Under the pieces are notes generated by a model. It searched no databases. It saw nothing but the letters and a program-made list of their open reading frames with translations, and was not told the origin of the DNA. From Cytophagales bacterium (GTDB lineage Bacteria > Bacteroidota > Bacteroidia > Cytophagales > Cyclobacteriaceae), in contig DNTA01000018.1 of the NCBI GenBank assembly GCA_003500135.1, forward strand, positions 1 through 50,856: 50,856 nucleotides of DNA. Reading direction: 5' to 3'. Shown here one piece after another: positions 1 to 8,608 of this stretch. A program made the translations under genes and the position numbers. The number at the start of each line of letters is the position of its first letter. The first letter of the stretch is position 1.

Positions 1-557
1 ATTTTTTTCCATGTTTCACCGCCATCTGATGTTTTGTAAACACCTCTCTCAGGGTGAGCGCCCCAGGCGCTTCCCTGGACACCCACATACACGATATTGG
101 GGTCAAGTGGGTTGATTAATATACGGTGTATGTTTCTGGTGTTTTCCAGGCCAAGATGCTTCCATGTTTTACCTCCATCCAGGCTTTTAAATATTCCGTA
201 TCCGCTGGACTGGGAGTTTCTCGGGTTTCCTTCTCCCGTACCCACCCAAATTTCACTTGGGTTGTGAGGGTTAAATTTCACTGCTCCGATCGACAAAGCT
301 TTTTGATAGTCAAATAGCGGTTTCCAGGTGGTCCCTCCATTTTTTGATTCCCACAGGCCTCCTGATGCAGAGCCGACCAATATGTGGTCAGGGTTTTCAC
401 ATACCACATCAATGGATGTGATCCTCCCACTCATACCTGCAGGCCCGATTTGGCGGGGTTTGATTGATTCAAATAATGACTGATCAAGTTTTTGCGCAGT
501 AATTAGTGTTGGAAAAGCGATCAACAACACAAAAATTAAATGTAATATCCTCTTCAT
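1..557 (-). CDS. Secreted BNR/sortilin-like beta-propeller protein, N-terminal part
   Basis: This open frame runs off the left edge, so only about the first 185 residues are present. The ATG (complement of 555-557) is followed by a signal peptide, MKRILHLIFVLLIAFPTLI, ending at TAQ, a typical Bacteroidota signal peptidase I site. The mature part opens with a segment like IKPRQIGPAGMSGRI and then shows repeated BNR/Asp-box style strands (GGLWESKNGGTTW, GYGIFKSLDGGKTW, GVYKTSDGGETW). These are hallmarks of VPS10/sortilin-like or glycosyl-hydrolase-like propeller proteins that are about 1000 residues long in this phylum. The product is probably exported to the periplasm or cell surface. Its substrate cannot be told from the sequence. 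Confidence 0.85.
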   Translation of the reverse strand, partial: MKRILHLIFVLLIAFPTLITAQKLDQSLFESIKPRQIGPAGMSGRITSIDVVCENPDHILVGSASGGLWESKNGGTTWKPLFDYQKALSIGAVKFNPHNPSEIWVGTGEGNPRNSQSSGYGIFKSLDGGKTWKHLGLENTRNIHRILINPLDPNIVYVGVQGSAWGAHPERGVYKTSDGGETWKK

Positions 558-884
558 TTTAGTGATCGGTTTAAATAAATTGAGAGTAACAAGAATACAG
601 GGTATTTGTGACTTTATCTGACCATATCATAAAGTTGTGTAATAGTTTTGAGATGGAAATAAAAAAATGGACTGATGAAAGTGCAAGTGGGGTTGGGGGT
701 TGTCCGTATGGAAATATGAATAATGCTATTGTGATTCCTTTTTATCATTTATGTAAAGAAAAATAGAGTATTATTCCGTAAATAAAAAGGTTGGTGTCTT
801 TTTGTTAAAAACTTTAAAAAGAATATTAGAAAAATTCAACATTGAATAAAATGCGGGAATATTTTTCATTTAATTGTATTATTA
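558..884. other. Intergenic gap
   Basis: This 327-base AT-rich spacer lies between two minus-strand genes. It must carry the promoter of the BNR protein gene and the 3' end of the hbd transcript. I see no convincing ORF, hairpin terminator or repeat in it. Confidence 0.6.
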
Positions 885-1772
885 TTATAAAAACCTGTCA
901 GAAACAACGAAGTCTTTGCGCTTGTCTGACCATTTATAAAATCCTTCACCGCTTTTTGCACCCATATAGCCTGCCTGTACCATGTTAATCAGCAAAGGAC
1001 AGGGCGCATACTTTTGGTTCCCAAAACCATCGTATAGCACATTCAATATTGACAAACATACATCAAGGCCAATAAAATCGGCCAGATGAAGTGGTCCCAT
1101 AGGATGTGCCATACCCAGTTTCATCACTGTATCTATTTCTTTCACACCTGCAACACCTTCAAAAAGCGTATATATTGCCTCATTGATCATCGGCATGAGG
1201 ATGCGATTAGAAACAAATCCGGGGTAATCGTTGGCTTCTACTGGTACTTTACCGATTTTTTTACTGAGTTTCATGACTTCATCAGTTACCTTTTGATCTG
1301 TAGCGAAACCATTGATCACTTCTACCAACTTCATTACAGGAACCGGATTCATAAAGTGCATTCCAATTACTTTACCGGGCCTGTCGGTGGAAGATGCTAG
1401 TTTAGTAATGCTGATTGAGGAAGTGTTTGAAGCAAGAATGGCATTGGAAGGCGAATTGTCGGATACCTGTTTAAAGATGTTCATTTTCGCTTCCACATTT
1501 TCCGTTGCTGCCTCAACTACCAAATCCGCGTTTTGTACACCTTGCCCAATGGTCGTGTGGGTTTTGATTCTTTCCAGGGTTTCCTTTTTGTCATTTTCAC
1601 TTATCAGTTCTTTTTTCATCTGGCGATCCAGGTTTTTGGCAATTGTATTGAGGCCTTTTTCCAGCGCCGACTCACTAACATCAATTAGTGATACCTCAAA
1701 ACCATTTTGCGCAAATACATGGGCAATTCCATTTCCCATTGTGCCAGATCCGATTACAGAAATATTGTTCAT
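885..1772 (-). CDS. hbd: 3-hydroxybutyryl-CoA dehydrogenase
   Basis: This 295-residue protein is a 3-hydroxyacyl-CoA dehydrogenase of the short, single-function type. It interconverts acetoacetyl-CoA and 3-hydroxybutyryl-CoA with NAD(P)H in the cytosol, in fatty-acid or butyrate-type metabolism. The N-terminal Rossmann motif VIGSGTMGNGIAHVFAQNG binds the dinucleotide. MHFMNPVPVMKLVEVI carries the catalytic His and the following Asn, and the C-terminal helical domain is complete (GPLHLADFIGLD, then GAKSGEGFYKW). Its length matches the family (about 280-295). It stands alone between two gaps, so it is probably monocistronic. Stereospecificity and physiological direction are not shown by the sequence. 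Confidence 0.93.
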   Translation of the reverse strand: MNNISVIGSGTMGNGIAHVFAQNGFEVSLIDVSESALEKGLNTIAKNLDRQMKKELISENDKKETLERIKTHTTIGQGVQNADLVVEAATENVEAKMNIFKQVSDNSPSNAILASNTSSISITKLASSTDRPGKVIGMHFMNPVPVMKLVEVINGFATDQKVTDEVMKLSKKIGKVPVEANDYPGFVSNRILMPMINEAIYTLFEGVAGVKEIDTVMKLGMAHPMGPLHLADFIGLDVCLSILNVLYDGFGNQKYAPCPLLINMVQAGYMGAKSGEGFYKWSDKRKDFVVSDRFL

Positions 1773-2358
1773 GTTGATTTATTTTTTTCGGCAAGTTAAT
1801 AATTATGAAATATTGCTATCGGAATACATTTAGTATGTATTGGTTTAGAATATGATCAAAAAATTGATAAAAGTAATAATAATGTCCGAGATAGGGTTCG
1901 ATGAGATCATAAAAACATAATATTAATGAAAAATAGAATTATTTAGGGTAAATATATACCCAAAAACTTAATATTAAGGGATAAATATTAAAACAGAATT
2001 AATTAATATTATAAAAAGGAAGTTAAATATTTATAAAGTGCAATAAAATGTTGGAATATGCTTTTAGTTTGGCCTGGTAATTTTTATTAAAATGTCAATA
2101 TTATTGGATTTATTTTTAAAAATATTTCACCATACACCAATAAATATGGTCCGTTTTGAATATATCATATATTTTTTGCGTTTTTCTTTTTTGTCTAATT
2201 GCTTTCATACTTTTGTCAAAATCAAACGGTAAAAGATTTTGCCCTAAGAATTAATTGCCTTTTATCGCTTTGCAACTCAGATCATAGATGTAAATAACTA
2301 TTGAGAATAGGTGTTTGTAGAGTAATTTATTTAAACCCTTAAAACAATTAATGTCTGT
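1773..2358. other. AT-rich divergent intergenic region
   Basis: This 586-base gap separates divergently transcribed hbd (minus) and the ammonium transporter gene (plus). It is very AT-rich, especially 1860-2130, with short self-complementary tracts such as TTAATATTAA near 1970. A possible Bacteroidota -7 element, TACTTTTG, lies at 2208-2215, but the T-rich -33 candidate upstream is only 14 bases away, so I do not call it. No ORF longer than about 40 codons looks real. It presumably holds both promoters and any nitrogen-responsive control of the transporter. Confidence 0.5.
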
Positions 2359-3741
2359 ATGGAAAATTTATTTACGAACGGATTTCACCTTATTGCAGAA
2401 GTTGTTCAGGATTCAGTAAAAGCTGTGATTGATTCAGTGACAACGTCGGCTCAAGAGACTGTTTCAGCTTCTACAACAGATGTGGCCTATGCTTCGGCAG
2501 AATCTTTAACCGATGTATTGCTTACTGCAAATAACATCTGGATGATGCTGGCCACAGCATTGGTTTTCATTATGCATCTTGGTTTTGCAGGAGTGGAAGC
2601 CGGTTTTGGCCAGTCGAAAAATACAGTCAACATACTTTTTAAAAATACACTTACCCCTGTAATTGGTATTATAACGTATGCCATAGCCGGTTTTCATTTG
2701 ATGTATCCGGGGTTCGAAATCGGGGGAGGAAACGAAATGCTCGGTTTTGCCGGGTTTTGGATATCTACTGATGAGGCGGGCCTAACAGCAGCTTACGCCG
2801 ATGCCAGCTATACCTACTGGACGGATTTTCTTTTTCAGGCCATGTTTGCAGCCACTGCGGCCACCATTGTTTCGGGAGCGGTAGCTGAGCGCATAAAACT
2901 GAATGCATATCTCATTTTCACGGTACTGTTCGTAGGGATCGTGTATCCAGTAATAGGGAGCTGGAAGTGGGGATATGGTTTTCTCGATGATCTTGGTTTC
3001 TACGACTTTGCCGGCTCTACTTTGGTGCATTCAGTTGGAGGCTGGGGGGCTTTAGCAGGAATTATGATGGTTGGCGCCAGAATTGGTAAATATGAAAATG
3101 GGGCAACCAATGATTTTCCCGGTTCTTCGGTGCCGCTGGCTACAATCGGAGTATTTCTTCTTTGGTTGGGGTGGTTTGGATTCAATGGAGGCTCTGTGTT
3201 ATCAGCTGATCCTGCCTCAACTTCCCTAGTGTTGCTAACGACCTCACTGGGAGCATGTGCAGGCGCTCTTGGAGCATTTGTTGCAGCGGGCTTTGTATTC
3301 AAAAGAATGGACCTGGGTATGGTGCTTAATGGAATCCTTGCCGGATTGGTAGGGATAACTGCCGGCGCCGATGTTATTACTCCTGCTGAAGCTGTGATAA
3401 TTGGTTTTGTTGCCGGTATTTTGGTCGTTTTGTCAGCCGTCACACTCGATAGTCTTAAACTGGATGATTGCGTAGGTGCAGTTTCGGTGCACTTAACTTG
3501 TGGTATTTGGGGTACCCTTGCCGTAGGGATATTTGGTACGGCTTCCGATGGCGCTCCAATGCCTTTCATGCCCCAATTATATGGGGTTCTGGCTTGTGGA
3601 GCAGCTGCATTTATCTCTGCTGTAGCCATATTTTATATTTTGAAAACCACCATTGGGATTCGCGTTACCAGAGAGCACGAGTTGGAAGGGCTGGATTCGC
3701 ATGAACATGGCATCAGAGGATATACCATCATTCTGGAATAA
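2359..3741 (+). CDS. amt: Ammonium transporter (Amt/MEP/Rh family)
   Basis: This 460-residue inner-membrane channel moves ammonium/ammonia into the cell. About eleven hydrophobic segments begin near residue 55 (NIWMMLATALVFIMHLGFAG). Both twin pore histidines can be placed: TLVHSVGGWGALAG for the first and SVHLTCGIWGTLAVG for the second. The GVEAGFGQSKN stretch after the first helix resembles the EAG...KN form of plant-type AMT1 proteins more than E. coli AmtB. About 50 polar Ser/Thr/Val/Ala-rich residues precede the first helix and do not look like a cleavable signal. A terminator follows at once and glnN is the next gene, so this is a nitrogen-assimilation neighbourhood. No glnK (PII) gene is adjacent. 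Confidence 0.93.
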   Translation: MENLFTNGFHLIAEVVQDSVKAVIDSVTTSAQETVSASTTDVAYASAESLTDVLLTANNIWMMLATALVFIMHLGFAGVEAGFGQSKNTVNILFKNTLTPVIGIITYAIAGFHLMYPGFEIGGGNEMLGFAGFWISTDEAGLTAAYADASYTYWTDFLFQAMFAATAATIVSGAVAERIKLNAYLIFTVLFVGIVYPVIGSWKWGYGFLDDLGFYDFAGSTLVHSVGGWGALAGIMMVGARIGKYENGATNDFPGSSVPLATIGVFLLWLGWFGFNGGSVLSADPASTSLVLLTTSLGACAGALGAFVAAGFVFKRMDLGMVLNGILAGLVGITAGADVITPAEAVIIGFVAGILVVLSAVTLDSLKLDDCVGAVSVHLTCGIWGTLAVGIFGTASDGAPMPFMPQLYGVLACGAAAFISAVAIFYILKTTIGIRVTREHELEGLDSHEHGIRGYTIILE

Positions 3742-3778
3742 TACACATAACCATTGTTTAACCTAATTTTATTTAAGA

Positions 3779-3811
3779 GAAAAGAGGCAGGTTTCGGCTT
3801 GCCTCTTTTAA
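3779..3811 (+). terminator. Rho-independent terminator after amt
   Basis: The arms AAAGAGGCA (3781-3789) and TGCCTCTTT (3800-3808) form a 9-bp perfect stem with a 10-base loop, followed by a short T-rich tail. It lies 38 bases after the amt stop and separates amt from glnN. Confidence 0.8.
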
Positions 3812-4051
3812 TCTCACACCAGGTACACGTTTGGGTAGTCCAGGTTCAATTCAAATTAATACAGGTATATTTTTAAAGGGACTTTCTTTTTTGTGGCTTT
3901 ATTGTCATGCTTCGACATGCAAAAGCATTTGTTTTACAGGAATAAAATGAAAAAATAGTAAAATCAGGGTGTGAAAAAGGGGTAAAACCAATTTGATTTA
4001 CAAAAATTAAGAAAAAACAGGGTGAATACACCTCCTTTTTAAAAAAAGTAG

Positions 4052-4059
4052 TAATTTTG
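4052..4059 (+). promoter_or_regulatory. Candidate -7 element for glnN
   Basis: TAATTTTG matches the Bacteroidota TAnnTTTG consensus and lies 36 bases before the glnN ATG. No clear TTTG -33 element is seen at the expected distance, only T-rich sequence around 4036-4040, so this is a motif-level call. The rest of 3812-4095 shows no convincing gene. Confidence 0.35.
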
Positions 4060-4095
4060 GAAAAATTGTTTGAACTCAAAACTATCTGATTATTT

Positions 4096-6258
4096 ATGGC
4101 CTATTTAAGATTTAAAGCTGTTGAAGAAGCCGGGAAAAGACAACCAATATTTCCTGAACGGCCTTCCAACAAAGTATCTGATTACTTTGGCGAGACTTGC
4201 TTCGATGTCTCATCCATGAAGGAGACCCTTTCTCCCGATGTATACAAAAAAGTAAAGTATTACATCGACAATGGTAAAAAGATTGATTCTGACACCGCAG
4301 ATGCCGTAGCGGCTGCGGTAAAGTCATGGGCGATTTCACAGGGTATTACACACTACACCCACTGGTTCCAGCCTTTGACCGGTGCGACGGCAGAAAAACA
4401 CGACTCCTTTTTTAGTGCAACCGACAAAATTGAAAAATTTAAGGGTACAGCTTTAGTACAACAAGAACCTGACGCTTCTTCATTTCCGTCAGGAGGCATA
4501 CGTCAGACATTTGAGGCCAGAGGTTACACGGCTTGGGACCCGAGTTCTCCAATGTTTCGTTGGGGCGCCACCCTATGTATCCCAACCATCTTTGTTTCCT
4601 ACACCGGTGAAGCCCTTGATTACAAGGCGCCATTGTTGAAAGCCCTTGAAGCGGTAGATAAAGCAGCAACATCAGTTTGTAAGTATTTCGATCGGAATGT
4701 TTCGAAAGTAAATGCTTCTCTTGGATGTGAGCAGGAATACTTTTTGGTAGACAAAGCATTGTTTAATGCCAGGCCGGACCTGGTTATGGCCGGTAGAACG
4801 GTATTTGGACATGCTCCGGCAAGAGGTCAGCAATTGGATGATCATTATTTTGGCTCAATACCGCAGCGAATATATGCCTATATGCAGGATTTTGAGATCG
4901 AGTGTCATAAACTGGGAATACCCGTAACCACCCGGCATAATGAAGTGGCTCCAAGCCAGTTTGAAGTAGCGCCGCTATTTGAAGAGGTAAACGTAGCTAC
5001 CGACCATAATATGCTTATGATGGATGTGATGCGCAGGGTCGCCAATCGTCATAACCTAATGGCGCTTTTCCACGAAAAACCATTTGCACAAATCAATGGG
5101 ACCGGAAAGCACAACAACTGGTCGCTTATCACCGATACCGGCGTAAACCTTTTCCAGCCTAGTAGCAGCGCGCGCGAGAATTTACAGTTCCTTACCTTCT
5201 TTGTAAACACTATTAAAGCGGTTTACAGTTATTCGGAAATGCTAAGGGCCTCAATTGCCTCCGCAGGAAATGACTTCAGGCTTGGGGCTAATGAAGCGCC
5301 GCCGGCAATCATTTCTGTGTTTATTGGCTCGCAGCTTTCAGAAGTACTTGACGAGCTGGCCAATAATGGTAATATAAAAATTGAGAAAGGCGACAACATG
5401 TATATGAAACTGGGAATCGATAAAATCCCGGAGATCATTTTAGATAATACTGACCGTAACCGTACTTCTCCATTTGCTTTTACTGGAAATAAATTCGAAT
5501 TCCGTGCCGTAGGTGGAAGTGCTAACGTAGGTTTGCCAATGACGGTATTAAACACGGTTATGGCCAAGCAACTCAATGACTTTAAAGAAGAGGTTGATGA
5601 GCTTATAAACAGTGGTAAAGAGAAAAGGTTAGCCATCGTAGAAATACTTAGAAAATACATCAAGGAATCTAAAGACGTACGATTCGAAGGGGATGGTTAT
5701 TCAGATGATTGGGTAAAGGAAGCTGAGAAGAAAGGTCTTCCGAATATAAAAGATACTCCAGAGGCGCTTGACGCTTTTCTTTCGGAAAAGAGTACCTCAG
5801 TATTCGGTCTTTACAATATAATGACTGAACGTGAGCTCGAAGCCAGGAATGAAATATTGTGGGAGAACTACATTATGAAAGTTCAGATCGAATCGCGGGT
5901 AATGGGCGACCTGGCATTAAACCACATCATTCCAACAGCCATTAAATATCAGAATAAGCTAATCGAAAATGCCAATGGCCTCCAAGGTTTAGGTCTGGAA
6001 AATAAGGCGGCGCTGAAAGTTATCGATAAAGTTTCGGGGCATATCGATGCCGTGAAATCTGGTGTAATGGATATGATTGAAGAGCGCAAGAGAATCAATA
6101 AAATCGAGGACGTTCGGGAGAAGGCCATTGAATACTGCCATAACGTAAAGCATAAGTTCTTTGATAAGATCCGATATCATGTAGATAAGCTGGAACTTTA
6201 CGTTGATGATGAAGACTGGCCATTAGTGAAGTACCGCGAAATGCTATTTATCAAGTAA
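4096..6258 (+). CDS. glnN: Glutamine synthetase type III
   Basis: This 720-residue protein is a GSIII enzyme that makes glutamine from glutamate, ammonia and ATP in the cytosol. Length and motifs are those of the family, not of the ~470-residue GSI. Visible are the GSIII N-terminal domain with THYTHWFQPLTG and QTFEARGYTAWDPSSP, the metal/glutamate region SLGCEQEYFLVDK, the ATP-binding region RHNEVAPSQFEVAP, and HEKPFAQINGTGKHNNWS, which carries active-site residues. NRTSPFAFTGNKFEFRAVG supplies the substrate-binding Arg and Glu. The start is the first ATG after the candidate promoter. With amt upstream it forms an ammonium uptake and assimilation pair, each with its own terminator. Confidence 0.97.
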   Translation: MAYLRFKAVEEAGKRQPIFPERPSNKVSDYFGETCFDVSSMKETLSPDVYKKVKYYIDNGKKIDSDTADAVAAAVKSWAISQGITHYTHWFQPLTGATAEKHDSFFSATDKIEKFKGTALVQQEPDASSFPSGGIRQTFEARGYTAWDPSSPMFRWGATLCIPTIFVSYTGEALDYKAPLLKALEAVDKAATSVCKYFDRNVSKVNASLGCEQEYFLVDKALFNARPDLVMAGRTVFGHAPARGQQLDDHYFGSIPQRIYAYMQDFEIECHKLGIPVTTRHNEVAPSQFEVAPLFEEVNVATDHNMLMMDVMRRVANRHNLMALFHEKPFAQINGTGKHNNWSLITDTGVNLFQPSSSARENLQFLTFFVNTIKAVYSYSEMLRASIASAGNDFRLGANEAPPAIISVFIGSQLSEVLDELANNGNIKIEKGDNMYMKLGIDKIPEIILDNTDRNRTSPFAFTGNKFEFRAVGGSANVGLPMTVLNTVMAKQLNDFKEEVDELINSGKEKRLAIVEILRKYIKESKDVRFEGDGYSDDWVKEAEKKGLPNIKDTPEALDAFLSEKSTSVFGLYNIMTERELEARNEILWENYIMKVQIESRVMGDLALNHIIPTAIKYQNKLIENANGLQGLGLENKAALKVIDKVSGHIDAVKSGVMDMIEERKRINKIEDVREKAIEYCHNVKHKFFDKIRYHVDKLELYVDDEDWPLVKYREMLFIK

Positions 6259-6284
6259 TACTTAACACTAATATAAAGAGGAAA

Positions 6285-6316
6285 AAAAGAGGTCATCATT
6301 TTGGTGGCCTCTTTTT
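6285..6316. terminator. Bidirectional terminator between glnN and the MORN-repeat gene
   Basis: AAAAGAGGTC (6285-6294) pairs with GGCCTCTTTT (6306-6315), with one G-U pair and an 11-base loop. There is a T run on the plus strand and an A run that becomes T on the minus strand. It sits between convergent genes ending at 6258 and 6326 and can serve both. Confidence 0.8.
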
Positions 6317-6325
6317 GCATACCGA

Positions 6326-7816
6326 CTACAATGCGTAGTTTATCTTTTTGATCATTTGGCCCTGACGATTGAAAAAGTACCAAAGTCCTTCCGGTTCATT
6401 ATTCTCGTAGTCACCCTGGGATTCTATTTGTCCGTTACTGTGATAGTAGGTCCATTGCCCTTGTTTAACGTCGTCATTATAGTTCCCTTCGGCAATCTTC
6501 CGACCTTTTTCGCTGTAAACAACTGCCGATCCATTTAACCGGCCATTCTCATAGCTTTTGATTTCTTTTAATTGCCCGTCGGCGTAATAGGTTTTGAGTT
6601 TACCATCTCCATTGGAAAAAGTGGTTTGCGGTTTCACCTCACCATTGGGTAAATGAAAATCACTTACAGAAATCAAACGGCCATTGCGAAATGTTTCTTC
6701 ATACATTAACTCGCTATTGGGATAGAAATGCCCCCAAATGCCAACTTCTTTTCCGTTTTCATAACTACCAATAGATTTTAGCACGCCGTTATTATGATAG
6801 AAAAACCACTGCCCATCTTCCAGGCCGCCTTTAAAGTTACCTTCCGAAATAAGAATGCCCTTATCATTAAAATACTTCCAGTTACCCGATTTCAGGTCAT
6901 CTTCGTATTTGCCCACATTGTAAACCTTTCCATTTCGATGATAATTATACCAAAGCCCTGTTTTATACCCATCTTCATATTCGCCTTTTACACTTAAATT
7001 CCCGTTGTCGTGGTATTCTACATAGGTACTGTCGGCAAGGCCATTTTCGAAATGAATCAATTTGGCAATTTTTTTATTTGTATTGGGATGGTAGAATTTC
7101 CAGGTACCGACAGGCTGACCATTTTCAAACTCTTTTTCAAATTCTCGCGATCCATCAAAATGAAAGCCCACCCAGGTTCCTGTTTTCTCACCATCGGAAT
7201 ATACGCCCTGTTCTTTTTTGACTTCATATTCGTAATAAGAAATGTATTCTCCATGTTTTTCATCGTTGACATAGTTTGCCTTTTCCACCATTTCTTCGTA
7301 AATGCTGTACCTGGCGTATTCCCCATTTAGCTTTCCTTGTTTGTATACGGCGACTAATGCCTTGTTGCCATTGGCGTGATAATATCTCCACGTGCCTGTT
7401 TTATCTCCATGATGATAAGAGCCCGCACTTTTTAATGTACCGGAATTGAAGTATTCAAACCATTTATTATTGTATTTGCCATTGGACATTTCACCTTTTG
7501 CCTCAACCTTACCATTTTCATGATATCTTACCAGAGGGCCATTGGGAATGCCATCCTCGAATGTCGTTTCTAATCTTAGGTTACCCGATCCATAATATGC
7601 CTTCCATACACCTGTCTTTTTATTATTGACGTAAATGCCGGTTTGGCGCAAAACACTGTCCTCATCGTAATATTTCCAGAGGCCCTTTTTATTTCCGTTT
7701 TCAACAATGCCGTAACCAACAAGAGCGCTGTCAGCAATGTATTGCTTTTGGAGATCCTGGGATTTTGCCTGTATTGTGAAAACAAATAAAGAGATGAATA
7801 AAAAAAGTCGAACCAT
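6326..7816 (-). CDS. Secreted MORN-like (YwqK-type) repeat protein
   Basis: The 496-residue protein starts with a signal peptide (MVRLFLFISLFVFTIQAKSQ). Almost all of the rest is about twenty tandem units of roughly 23 residues, with a pattern like GxWxYYHxNGxxxxxGxYxxGxKxG (for example LWYNYHRNGKVYNVGKYED). These are MORN-related repeats of the kind databases call toxin-antitoxin YwqK family antitoxin. That name is a propagated label, and nothing here supports a toxin-antitoxin role. The protein probably forms a long beta-sheet surface outside the inner membrane. No catalytic motif is visible. It lies 43 bases downstream of the sirtuin gene on the same strand, so co-transcription is possible. 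Confidence 0.85.
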   Translation of the reverse strand: MVRLFLFISLFVFTIQAKSQDLQKQYIADSALVGYGIVENGNKKGLWKYYDEDSVLRQTGIYVNNKKTGVWKAYYGSGNLRLETTFEDGIPNGPLVRYHENGKVEAKGEMSNGKYNNKWFEYFNSGTLKSAGSYHHGDKTGTWRYYHANGNKALVAVYKQGKLNGEYARYSIYEEMVEKANYVNDEKHGEYISYYEYEVKKEQGVYSDGEKTGTWVGFHFDGSREFEKEFENGQPVGTWKFYHPNTNKKIAKLIHFENGLADSTYVEYHDNGNLSVKGEYEDGYKTGLWYNYHRNGKVYNVGKYEDDLKSGNWKYFNDKGILISEGNFKGGLEDGQWFFYHNNGVLKSIGSYENGKEVGIWGHFYPNSELMYEETFRNGRLISVSDFHLPNGEVKPQTTFSNGDGKLKTYYADGQLKEIKSYENGRLNGSAVVYSEKGRKIAEGNYNDDVKQGQWTYYHSNGQIESQGDYENNEPEGLWYFFNRQGQMIKKINYAL

Positions 7817-7859
7817 AATTATATTATAACAACATCCCTTCTGGGATTACTTATTTTTA

Positions 7860-8555
7860 TCATTGGAGGTACCTGGTCAATAACGTTTCTTTGACTTCAG
7901 CCATACCTTCAACAGCTTTTTTACCAATCAAATATATTCCTTTACGTGATTTAACATAGGGAAGGTTTGGGTCAACCACAAAAATCGGGGTATGATCAGG
8001 CACAAAATCTACCAGGCCAGCGGCAGGGTATACCTGCAGGGAGGTTCCTACTACAATAAAAATATCAGCCGATATACTGACTTCAGCAGCGATCTCCATC
8101 ATGGGGACCGGTTCGCCAAACCAAACGATGTGAGGTCTTAATTGGGCGCCCCTTTCACAGCAATCGCCCATTTTGAGCTCCCAACCTTCTATATCGTAAA
8201 CCAATTCAGGGTACCGGGTGCTTCTTGATTTAAACAACTCGCCATGAAGATGTACCACTTTTGAAGATCCTGCTTTTTCGTGCAGATCATCAACATTTTG
8301 AGTAATGACGGTCACCTCAAAATAATCCTCCAGGCCAGCTATGATGTTATGGGCATTGTTGGGTTGAGCCTCTAAAGCTTGCTTTCTACGTTGGTTGTAG
8401 AATTCCATAACCATATCGGGGTTTCTTGACCAACCCTGTGGCGTGGCAACTTCCATTACATCATATCCTTCCCATAGCCCGCCGGAGTCGCGAAAAGTTT
8501 TAAGCCCGCTTTCTGCGCTTATACCTGATCCTGATAATACCACTAACTTTTTCAT
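7860..8555 (-). CDS. cobB: Sir2-family NAD-dependent protein deacylase
   Basis: This 231-residue sirtuin removes acyl groups from lysines using NAD. The NAD-binding GSGISAESGLKTFRD, the TQNVDDLH signature, the catalytic His in VHLHGELFKSRS and VGTSLQVYPAAGL are all present. EFYNQRRKQ matches the Tyr-x-x-Arg pattern of SIRT5/CobB-type enzymes, which favour succinyl or malonyl lysine, so desuccinylase activity is likely. The structural zinc site looks incomplete: the first Cys pair is replaced (KSRSTRYPEL) and only DCCERG remains. It lies 53 bases downstream of topA on the same strand, so these minus-strand genes may form one transcript. Confidence 0.93.
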   Translation of the reverse strand: MKKLVVLSGSGISAESGLKTFRDSGGLWEGYDVMEVATPQGWSRNPDMVMEFYNQRRKQALEAQPNNAHNIIAGLEDYFEVTVITQNVDDLHEKAGSSKVVHLHGELFKSRSTRYPELVYDIEGWELKMGDCCERGAQLRPHIVWFGEPVPMMEIAAEVSISADIFIVVGTSLQVYPAAGLVDFVPDHTPIFVVDPNLPYVKSRKGIYLIGKKAVEGMAEVKETLLTRYLQ

Positions 8556-8608
8556 ATTAAGTACAGGTTAGTGTATTCGATTTATCTTTGTTGCGAATAT
8601 AATAATTC

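Noticed and set aside
3873..4079. Minus-strand 68-codon frame upstream of glnN
   Set aside because: Low-complexity Phe/Ser/Lys-rich translation of AT-rich leader sequence, with no homology pattern and located in the glnN promoter.
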